Shown here piece after piece: positions 61,429 to 64,000 of a DNA stretch of 64,000 bases (its first letter is position 1; every line of letters starts with the position of its first letter). The stretch is from Diphasiastrum complanatum (lineage: Eukaryota > Streptophyta > Lycopodiopsida > Lycopodiales > Lycopodiaceae): assembly GCA_029204225.1 (NCBI GenBank), contig MU832114.1, positions 22,675-86,674 of the forward strand, read 5' to 3'. The position numbers and the translations under genes were made by a program. Under the pieces are notes generated by a model that was not told the origin of the DNA, ran no database searches, and saw only the letters and a program-made list of their open reading frames with translations.

Positions 61429-61705
61429 GCACGCACACACCCACCCATCCACCCACCCAAAAACCCATTCCCATTTCATATTTTTGGTCAGAATTGAATA
61501 ACAGCCAGTCAATATTCATTTCTAGACCACTGCTGCATTCTGGGTCCATCCCAGTCTGTTTCTTGGTTCAAATGTAAGATTCATAAGTGTTAATCTGCTT
61601 CTTACTAGAGCTTTTGAATAATTTGTTTTTCTTCAGAAGCCAGTTATAGTGGATACGGTGAAGGGCATGGGAGTACAACCGTCCACTCCTCCTACTATTG
61701 AATGA
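30040..61705 (+). CDS. SERRS: Seryl-tRNA synthetase, cytosolic type (10 coding exons)
   Basis: Charges tRNA-Ser with serine in the cytosol; class II synthetase. The coding exons are 30040-30172, 30587-30657, 30869-31030, 33848-33953, 48684-48877, 49175-49278, 52730-52913, 60224-60403, 61162-61359 and 61637-61705. They sum to 1401 nt in one open frame (466 aa), close to the ~450 aa of plant cytosolic SerRS. The N-terminus starts MLDINLFRE, as in eukaryotic SerRS, followed by the charged helical tRNA-binding arm (about residues 30-110). Motif 1 lies around residues 180-200. The serine-binding TxE loop is TAE at 235-237. Motif 2 is FRKE at 265-268, and motif 3 contains ATER at 396-399. The basic lysine-rich C-terminal tail is typical of cytosolic forms. 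No transit peptide is seen. The gene spans 31.7 kb because transposons fill introns 3, 4 and 7. No exon has a stop or frameshift, so it looks functional. Exon edges are inferred from splice sites and family similarity, not from transcripts. Confidence 0.93.
30587..30657 (+). CDS. SERRS: SerRS exon 2 (residues 45-68)
   Basis: The acceptor TTGACAG precedes GG, which completes the split Arg codon. It encodes [19 protein letters not shown], part of the coiled-coil tRNA-binding arm. The donor is GTT|GTAAGT at 30658, and the exon ends on a codon boundary. Confidence 0.92.
30869..31030 (+). CDS. SERRS: SerRS exon 3 (residues 69-122)
   Basis: Second helix of the arm, closing with the family signature [12 protein letters not shown]. 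The acceptor is CTTGAAG and the donor GAG|GTATGG at 31031; 162 nt, phase 0 at both ends. Confidence 0.94.
31484..31562. repeat. (TC)n microsatellite with CG/TG-alternating tail
   Basis: 79 bp of TC, then GCGTGCGCGCGCGCGCTCGCG (alternating purine-pyrimidine). In intron 3, just before the LINE fragment. Confidence 0.97.
31680..32700 (+). pseudogene. LINE ORF2 C-terminal fragment in intron 3
   Basis: Sense to the SerRS gene. Open frame 31940-32488 carries [19 protein letters not shown], then [20 protein letters not shown]. The reading continues in another frame with [25 protein letters not shown], the CCHC-like end of plant non-LTR ORF2 proteins. The RT domain is absent, as expected of 5' truncation. 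A C-run at 32686-32699 and a (TC)n tract at 32877 follow. Confidence 0.8.
32877..32902. repeat. (TC)n microsatellite
   Basis: 26 bp of TC followed by GTGCGAGCGCACGC, close to a small palindrome. Confidence 0.95.
33000..33847 (+). other. Rest of SerRS intron 3
   Basis: A minus-strand open frame at 33100-33501 (133 codons; [23 protein letters not shown]-like) resembles the spacer between gypsy integrase and LTR only loosely; I do not assign it. The rest is T-rich intron leading to the exon 4 acceptor. Confidence 0.35.
33848..33953 (+). CDS. SERRS: SerRS exon 4 (residues 123-157 plus one base)
   Basis: The acceptor TTTTGCAG precedes GATAAC. It encodes the linker into the catalytic domain, including [17 protein letters not shown]. 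The glycine codon is split by the donor AAAG|GTATAG at 33954. It is isolated between a 2.8-kb and a 14.7-kb intron. Confidence 0.92.
33954..35845 (+). other. Intron 4, 5' part without recognisable elements
   Basis: About 1.9 kb of T-rich intron. An (ATT)n run lies at 35039-35055. No coding similarity recognised. Confidence 0.6.
36224..36279. repeat. (TC)n(AC)n compound microsatellite
   Basis: 17 bp TC then 39 bp AC. Confidence 0.97.
36321..37060 (-). pseudogene. Acidic C-terminal tail of a hAT-like transposase
   Basis: 217-codon frame 36974-36321 with a Glu/Asp-rich block ([20 protein letters not shown]), [15 protein letters not shown] and a Gly/Arg-rich stretch. Another frame at about 36395-36455 ends [13 protein letters not shown]-stop, the usual style of plant hAT C-termini, so a frameshift lies near 36.5 kb. 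The reading upstream ([17 protein letters not shown], about 37050-37120) fits the same protein. No DUF659 or dimerisation domain is retained here. Confidence 0.5.
38440..39080 (+). pseudogene. Copia integrase-RT fragment with internal deletion
   Basis: Plus strand: [17 protein letters not shown], then in another frame [19 protein letters not shown] (integrase core), joined directly at about 38690 to [36 protein letters not shown]. About 300 codons between integrase and RT are missing, and the RT YVDD reads YVYD. Not functional. Confidence 0.82.
39180..40187 (+). pseudogene. hAT transposase pseudogene (DUF659 type)
   Basis: Plus strand, several frames. [19 protein letters not shown], then [20 protein letters not shown] and GDGWSD (near 39390-39655) match the DUF659 core of plant hAT transposases. 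The end, [19 protein letters not shown] (40050-40115), matches the C-terminal dimerisation region. The middle is full of stops, and no catalytic triad can be traced. Sense to the host gene, within intron 4. Confidence 0.8.
40270..40605 (-). pseudogene. LINE reverse transcriptase fragment (second copy)
   Basis: Minus strand: [21 protein letters not shown], then in another frame VYVDDVV (RT catalytic strand). The same motif occurs in the neighbouring LINE at about 41600, so this is a separate LINE copy. Confidence 0.75.
40620..41795 (-). pseudogene. LINE ORF2, RT C-terminal half to tail (part of the interrupted LINE)
   Basis: Minus strand. 41795-41591 reads [24 protein letters not shown], then [14 protein letters not shown] (RT). 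Next comes a region with [11 protein letters not shown]-type words around 41440, then [14 protein letters not shown] near 41100. AIPHQIIL...LQIDPIF near 41000-40900 matches [20 protein letters not shown] of the intron 3 LINE. Many stops. It continues the LINE whose 5' part is at 45878-48319. Confidence 0.75.
41796..42095 (-). pseudogene. Copia RT N-terminal remnant
   Basis: Minus-strand frame 42214-41591: [20 protein letters not shown] and [12 protein letters not shown] open RT, then jump by deletion to [14 protein letters not shown] near the RT end. The YVDD catalytic strand is absent. The open frame then runs into LINE sequence at about 41795. Confidence 0.8.
42060..43745 (-). CDS. Copia protease-integrase ORF (561 codons)
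   Basis: Intact open frame. Protease active site [10 protein letters not shown] near residue 8; protease core [19 protein letters not shown]-pre-integrase [13 protein letters not shown]; integrase catalytic core with [25 protein letters not shown] and [15 protein letters not shown] (D-D-E positions present), then YEVWYGKKP and [11 protein letters not shown]-terminal linker has three 11-residue repeats ([10 protein letters not shown]). The frame ends at 42060, while RT continues in the frame of 42214-41591, so a frameshift lies near 42090. Part of a polyprotein, not a host gene. Confidence 0.9.
   Translation of the reverse strand: MLFFHLLIDSGATCHMTYNTEVFTKLVKVHDGSKVQGVDNTSYPIKGIGVMPIILPNGEEKYIRNVLYVPKIKKNLISVSTIMNQGLVVEFKEDKCLIKDPKRSLMIIASGTLRGGLFLIDTYERRASSTFCLVSSSSHSLELAELWHARFEHLNFASLKMLKRFNMVEDIPNIEHPEGHACERCILGTFQRQAFPIDGTIRVDGKFDLVHSDVCGPMRTESIGRCKYFVTFIDDLSRFTWIYPMKAKSEVFQCFKDFLAMIENQFGHSLKILRTDRGGEYIKNTFGTYLQSKGIHHQMTIPYTAQQNGVAERKNRTIMEMARCMLKAKGLPHKFWTEAVITAAYISNRCPTKALKVLTPYEVWYGKKPIVSHLRILGCTAYAFIPDKLRTKLDDKGVKGIFVGYSSESKGYRLFNMDTNKIIVSRDVHFDEKTSYDVAPTHVMKGDFPHDAYVEIFTDLVLPSNHKEKGLPSTSSGQPTTSSILQPIVHQEEPIQPVEDIGQEGLSSANIGQQGPSSENIGQQGPSSEHFGQQSVDKGKAVGQPKPVPKWFARQQSESFL
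43720..44833 (-). pseudogene. Copia gag
   Basis: Minus strand. 44833-44288: [43 protein letters not shown] and [14 protein letters not shown], the gag capsid domain. After a broken stretch (44288-44200) a second frame reads [14 protein letters not shown], a Lys-rich stretch, and the knuckle [14 protein letters not shown], whose last Cys is Ile. Frameshift plus a damaged knuckle make it non-functional. Confidence 0.82.
45364..45877 (-). repeat. Copia 5' LTR and primer site
   Basis: Starts TGTTGGAATG at 45877 and ends CCTACA at 45376 (502 bp). TGGTATCAGAGC (45364-45375) is the initiator-Met primer site. Bases upstream of 45877 read GATTGAGGAGGG, which are LINE codons (MIEEG-like). Confidence 0.85.
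45878..46320 (-). pseudogene. LINE ORF2, RT N-terminal part
   Basis: Minus-strand frame 46315-45935: [18 protein letters not shown] and [19 protein letters not shown], then VSDEAKMR, as in LINE RT. A stop and frameshift precede [10 protein letters not shown]. The reading reaches the copia LTR at 45877. Confidence 0.78.
46432..47006 (-). pseudogene. LINE ORF2 endonuclease domain
   Basis: Minus strand in three frames: [10 protein letters not shown] (ORF2 start region), then [13 protein letters not shown] (the E of the EEP/APE nuclease), [25 protein letters not shown], and [14 protein letters not shown]. Family motifs are clear but frames are broken at about 46830 and 46640. Confidence 0.78.
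47114..47167. repeat. (GA)n microsatellite
   Basis: 54 bp of GA, between the LINE ORF1 and endonuclease regions. Confidence 0.97.
47390..48319 (-). CDS. LINE ORF1-like protein (309 codons)
   Basis: Open frame on the minus strand. N-terminal Pro/Ser-rich tail (residues 1-80). A coiled coil (about 115-160) is followed by an RNA-binding-like domain with [20 protein letters not shown] and [18 protein letters not shown], then [20 protein letters not shown] and [12 protein letters not shown]. This is the ORF1 layout of L1-type plant LINEs (nucleic-acid chaperone in the RNP). Upstream of the endonuclease on the same strand. Full-length-looking even though ORF2 is wrecked. Transposon gene within host intron 4. 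Confidence 0.78.
   Translation of the reverse strand: MPRCKGVVATTFEPSSVSNNASTSSLQPDPPTPPASMPVAVPISPSNPILDNSETTVAIPLTPNTPEAPVSLPPCALVKLLWDDQLRLFEYLNNHKEQPASHDSLLLVVQSHLQKLDTSIQELKNEVIVIKSEASSQIATSAKIQQLENQVEQHHTAVQSWADVLKGSSPIISPPPPSPSLISATFTKSRLREHKALNVRVKGIPNSQNAVAEAEKFLEGDLQHHSKEMETAGRPKKDLDTLVIRFTFVSHRHEVLGKRFKLRETKIYLDEDLTFIQVQERKKARQEALSTGKRLIYRDGIIRLVDRKP
48320..48604 (-). repeat. LINE 5' region and (GA)n tract
   Basis: GCGATGGAGGACAG-like words repeat about six times between 48340 and 48490. A 62-bp (GA)n tract (48543-48604) follows. It may be the LINE 5' UTR, about 80 bp from the exon 5 acceptor. Confidence 0.55.
48684..48877 (+). CDS. SERRS: SerRS exon 5 (residues 158-222), motif 1
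   Basis: The acceptor TCTGCAG completes the split Gly codon. It encodes [10 protein letters not shown], then the motif 1 helix and [14 protein letters not shown] of the dimer interface, ending FDEELYK. The donor is AAG|GTGACT. It lies only about 80 bp downstream of the (GA)n tract next to an antisense LINE. Confidence 0.94.
49175..49278 (+). CDS. SERRS: SerRS exon 6 (residues 223-256 plus two bases), TxE loop
   Basis: Encodes [17 protein letters not shown], with the TAE serine-recognition loop, then DWLDPKSLP. The acceptor is GTCATAG and the donor TT|GTAAGT. The next codon is shared with exon 7. Confidence 0.93.
49279..52729 (+). other. SerRS intron 6
   Basis: 3.45 kb of T-rich intron. A (GT)n(GC)n stretch lies at about 51229-51253. 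No transposon coding sequence recognised. Confidence 0.75.
52730..52913 (+). CDS. SERRS: SerRS exon 7 (residues 257-318), motif 2
   Basis: Encodes [18 protein letters not shown], then [14 protein letters not shown]: class II motif 2 with the ATP-contacting Arg in FRKE. The acceptor is GGATGTAG and the donor GAG|GTGTGA. It ends on a codon boundary (EEFYTE). Confidence 0.94.
53100..53282. repeat. Two ~89-bp tandem units in intron 7
   Basis: 53103-53191 and 53192-53280 share AAGAATGAAA, TTTGA(A/T)AGCCTTGCATAGAAA and other words, with about 80% similarity by eye. Confidence 0.7.
53784..54002 (-). pseudogene. hAT transposase BED-like zinc finger fragment
   Basis: Minus-strand open frame with [24 protein letters not shown], resembling the BED-type finger at the N-terminus of hAT transposases (C-x2-C ... 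H). It fits the hAT element whose 5' end is at 55463. Confidence 0.45.
54229..55047. mobile_element. Non-autonomous hAT transposon, 819 bp
   Basis: Inverted ends CATAGTTGCAGCG (54229) and CGCTGCAACTATG (55035-55047), flanked by a perfect 8-bp target duplication GTTAAAAC (54221-54228 and 55048-55055), the hAT hallmark. Subterminal regions are packed with GAATCGCGATTC words in both orientations. The interior has a C/G-rich tandem block (54484-54602) and a 34-bp poly(T). No transposase. Confidence 0.9.
55056..55463 (-). mobile_element. Right (5') end of an outer hAT element
   Basis: Ends CTCTGCAACTATG at 55463, same terminus as the inner element, with ATCGCGATT words near the end. 55080-55170 resembles 37570-37640 of the intron 4 hAT element. 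The other end was not found. The inner 819-bp element sits inside it. Confidence 0.6.
56194..56311. repeat. Near-perfect hairpin, 55-bp arms, 8-nt loop
   Basis: Left arm 56194-56248 and right arm 56257-56311 are reverse complements with one mismatch (ACACAA versus the complement of GCTGTG). Loop GGAGCTAA. No TG..CA ends and no obvious target duplication. It would fold in the SerRS pre-mRNA. Confidence 0.97.
56430..57118 (+). pseudogene. Gypsy protease fragment with ~270-bp tandem duplication
   Basis: Plus strand. Reads [19 protein letters not shown], then [10 protein letters not shown]: gypsy protease, with the active site DVGS/DDGS. The block at about 56475-56735 is repeated from about 56745, each copy beginning with the protease motif. 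Copy 1 has stops; copy 2 is open in 56774-57118. Confidence 0.75.
57390..58070 (+). pseudogene. Gypsy reverse transcriptase fragment
   Basis: Plus strand: [45 protein letters not shown], then after a stop at 57639, [18 protein letters not shown] and [12 protein letters not shown] (catalytic LDD). The RT end is frameshifted beyond 57860. No LTRs, integrase or RNase H seen nearby. Confidence 0.88.
58070..59460 (-). other. Unassigned transposon-like stretch with a degenerate zinc knuckle
   Basis: Minus strand near 59114-59190 reads [15 protein letters not shown], a knuckle-like motif lacking its first Cys. No other domain could be placed. It may be gag of an LTR element or ORF1 of a LINE. Confidence 0.4.
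59461..60223 (+). other. SerRS intron 7, 3' part
   Basis: T-rich intron with no recognisable element, leading to the exon 8 acceptor. Confidence 0.6.
60224..60403 (+). CDS. SERRS: SerRS exon 8 (residues 319-378), GC donor
   Basis: Encodes the active-site core [17 protein letters not shown], then [14 protein letters not shown] and IRYGQKK. The acceptor is CATTTCAG. The exon must end at AAG because the family continues with Ser-Asn, which opens exon 9. The only matching donor is AAG|GCAAGT, a GC-AG type intron. Length 180 nt, phase 0. Confidence 0.93.
61162..61359 (+). CDS. SERRS: SerRS exon 9 (residues 379-444), motif 3
   Basis: Encodes [20 protein letters not shown], the class II motif 3 with its invariant Arg, then [13 protein letters not shown] and the start of the Lys-rich tail. 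The donor is uncertain: AAA|GTAAAG at 61360 fits the consensus better, while GAG|GTCTCT at 61372 would add VKPE in the same frame and abuts a (TC)n tract. Confidence 0.9.
61372..61426. repeat. (TC)n microsatellite in SerRS intron 9
   Basis: 55 bp of TC immediately after GAG of the possible alternative donor, followed by CACGCACGCACACACCCACCC. Confidence 0.97.
61637..61705 (+). CDS. SERRS: SerRS exon 10 (C-terminal tail and stop)
   Basis: The acceptor TTTCTTCAG opens the exon. It encodes [13 protein letters not shown], then a Pro/Thr-rich end and TGA. The tail is poorly conserved in the family; support comes from phase and the splice site. Confidence 0.8.
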   Translation, partial: KPVIVDTVKGMGVQPSTPPTIE

Positions 61706-62400
61706 AGATCTAGTATGATAATCCACAGTTTCTGTGTAACTGAAGGTAAGACTAGTGGTTAGTCAGAGGTATTCTGAACTCAGAAAGCACGAAGGTAGCT
61801 GGAGCAGCTATTTGAATCTAAATTCCTTGATGTAACTATAGCAGCCGAGTTCTCATCTGCTTGAGTTCAATTCAACATAGATACTTCGAAAAGAGATAAA
61901 GGTTTATATTCTGGGGAAATTGATGATATCTTTTGTCCTAGATTTGCGGGATCAATATGAAAAATGTATTTGCAGCTGGCATTTTTCTTGTTTTTGAATG
62001 CAAACTCTACCATACACATTGATGGATTTATTTACAGGTTGCTCAAACTACTAATGCAGAAATTGTTTGCCCAAGGTTTATCCATTTTTCAAGGTTTTTG
62101 AAGCTCATGGAATTGCAGATGAGATTTCTATCCTATCTGACACTTTCCGCACCATTCCTGGAAGCGAAACCGATAATTCAAGTGAGAGTTCCTCTTCCTG
62201 TTGCTAACACTTCATCTCAGTTGATCTAGGTATGGTCTTAGCCAATAATATGTTATCTACTGTATTCATTACAAGAGTGTTCTTGAACAATGCAAATGCT
62301 GCAGCAGCGCCTACTTCCTGAGGTTTTCAAGAATTGTATGAAGACATGGATGATGATAGTTTCTAGTTCCAACTTCCAGTAGAGAATAAACTGTTTTTTT
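61706..62400 (+). other. Probable SerRS 3' UTR, possibly with an intron
   Basis: A good donor (GAAG|GTAAGA at 61746) and acceptor (TTTACAG ending at 62037) bracket a T-rich stretch, suggesting a 3' UTR intron. AATAAA at 62385-62390 could be the poly(A) signal. All of this is inferred from motifs only. Confidence 0.4.
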
Positions 62401-63200
62401 AACTTGGGTTGCAAGTGAACTGTGAGTCACAATGTGTTTATGACTTGCAAAACTATTTCTTTACGAGGAACTAGTTGGTTGCATTCACAAGAAGAATCAT
62501 GGACTTGACTTCATGCTTTATGTAGTGCTTCTTTGCATCAGACTCAGGCGGCCTTTCTCTTGTAACACTCATAGAAAGTTAGCAAAGGTAATTGGTGGTA
62601 ATTTTGAAATTTGGATGTGAATGAACTGCAAAGATAACTCGTATCAATTACATCTCAATGATGAGGACCACCGTCCTATTAATACTGTTTGGTAGCCTGA
62701 ATCAAGGCTACAGAGAAGAGTTACAAATCAGGGCCCAATAATAACCCAATAATCAATAAATGTCACAAATCTCCAACAATGAGCAAAGGGAGTTGCCAAC
62801 ACCATGTGATCTATGGCCACGTAATAACATCCCCGAGGCCCCAGTGGCTGCCAATAGTATGCATGTAGTCTTCCCTTCTCAAAAAGACTTGCTCCCTTGT
62901 CAAGAATGTTAAGGAAGAGAGTGGAGTGTGAGGCCCATAACAACTTCAGTATCATCGGAGCCATTAGGGCCCTTTTTGGACTCAAAAAGGGCCTCTTCAC
63001 TAATTATAATTAGTGTTAATGACGACATGTGTACCAATAAGAAAGTGACAATTGAGATGGAATGGTCCATATGACATGGCACATCCAATGGTGTGAAATA
63101 GATCTCCAAATTCTAACCCTCCTAGTAACCCTCCTCTAACTCTACTTGCTCAACCCATAGTAATGATGATTTGACAAGGCTCAAATTTAAATTTTAAATA
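62401..63200. other. Intergenic stretch downstream of SerRS
   Basis: Open frames of 60-90 codons at 62728-63109 show no recognised motif. Nothing else seen. Confidence 0.5.
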
Positions 63201-63800
63201 CCAATATAACCGTTTTTCAAGCCCTTTAAAATTCATCTTTTTAAGCTTAGAATGAGTGAAAAGGGGGTCCGATATTTCCTTGGGCCCCCATTTTGAAAAA
63301 AAAATTTAAAAAAAAAAGGGGGGAGGGGGAAGGGAGTACATCGCCCCCCCCCCTCTCTCTCTCTCTCCCCCTCGGGGCCAGCTGGCCCGTCGCGCCCCAA
63401 CCCACCCCTCCGGGCCACTGGCCCTCGTTAATTCGCGTGGCCCGGAGGGCCACACCTAACACCCCCCCCTCCCTCGTTGTCCTGTCAAAGAGGGAGGGGG
63501 GGTGACCTGGGAGCGCGCGCTCATCGCGCTCCACCCGGCTCAGCGGCTTCAAGTGGGCAGAAGCACGCTGCTCCTGCCCACTTGAAGCCGCTGAGCTGGG
63601 CGCGTGCTCCTGCCCACTTGAAGCCGCTGAGCCGGGTGGGAGCGCGATGAGCGCGCGCTCCCAGGTCACCCCCCTCCCTCTTTGACAGGACAACGAGGGA
63701 GGGGGGGGGTGTTAGGTGTGGCCCTCCGGGCCACGCGAATCAACGAGGGCTAGCGGCCCGGAGGGGTGGGTGGGGCGCGACGGGCTAGCTGGCCCCGAGG

Positions 63801-63837
<37 letters not shown>

Positions 63838-64000
63838 GGGGGGGGGGGGGTGGGGGATGTACTCCCTTCCCTCTCCCCTTTTTTTTTTCAGATTTTTTTT
63901 TCAAAATGGGGGCCCAAGGAAATATCGGGCCCCCTTTTCACTCATTCAAAGCTTAAAAAATGAATTTTGAAGGGCCTGAAAAAATAGATGTTATATTGGA
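63201..64000. mobile_element. GC-rich foldback structure, arms >360 bp, cut by the window end
   Basis: Left arm about 63201-63562 pairs with right arm about 63609-64000. Matching blocks include AAGCTTAGAATGAGTG / CACTCATTCAAAGCTT, GGGCCCCCATTTTGAAAA / its complement, and GAGCGCGCGCTCATCGCGCTCC / its complement. The centre carries a third copy of CTGCCCACTTGAAGCCGCTGAG. Homopolymer and (GA)n lengths differ between arms. No open frame of substance. The outer right end lies beyond the window. Confidence 0.9.

Noticed and set aside
62040-62220. Possible extra exon (KVYPFFKVFEAHGIADEIS...) after the SerRS stop
   Set aside because: No splice-supported frame joins it to the coding sequence and I recognise no family; treated as 3' UTR.

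Overview
This is nuclear DNA of a vascular plant with a large, repeat-rich genome. The evidence is Ty1/copia, Ty3/gypsy, hAT and LINE remnants nested in each other throughout, plus one plant-type host gene split into short exons by introns of up to 14.7 kb. The species cannot be fixed from the sequence. The long introns, heavy nesting and many (GA/TC)n tracts would suit a large-genome fern, gymnosperm or angiosperm.

The one host gene I can support is a cytosolic seryl-tRNA synthetase on the plus strand. It runs from the ATG at 30040 to the stop at 61705: ten coding exons, about 466 codons, all junctions in phase. Intron 8 has a GC donor instead of GT. The other introns are GT-AG.

Region by region. 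1-6.3 kb: a copia 3' end (RNase H tail, LTR, PBS-like site) interrupted by a large-LTR gypsy-type element with two ~2 kb LTRs and only ~1.1 kb inside. 6.3-13.3 kb: minus-strand copia LTRs and pol fragments, and a ~0.85 kb palindrome made of two LTR ends facing away from each other. 13.3-22.1 kb: one minus-strand Ty3/gypsy element with LTRs at both ends, decayed pol, and a long extra ORF after integrase; its gag is missing. 22.1-30 kb: AT-rich sequence, (TC)n tracts, a palindromic CCACGTGG-rich minisatellite, and an LTR pair. 30.0-61.7 kb: the synthetase gene. Intron 3 holds a sense LINE 3' end. Intron 4 holds a hAT element, copia and hAT coding fragments, and an antisense LINE with a copia element inserted in its RT. 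Intron 7 holds nested hAT elements, a near-perfect 118-bp hairpin, and a gypsy protease/RT fragment. 62.4-64 kb: a very GC-rich foldback structure that runs off the window end.

No tRNA, rRNA, CRISPR array, operon or gene cluster was seen. Apart from the synthetase, coding potential is transposon-derived and mostly broken. I found no convincing new biological system. The items most worth a second look are the intronic hairpin, the terminal foldback, the LTR palindrome, the GC-AG intron and the gypsy extra ORF.
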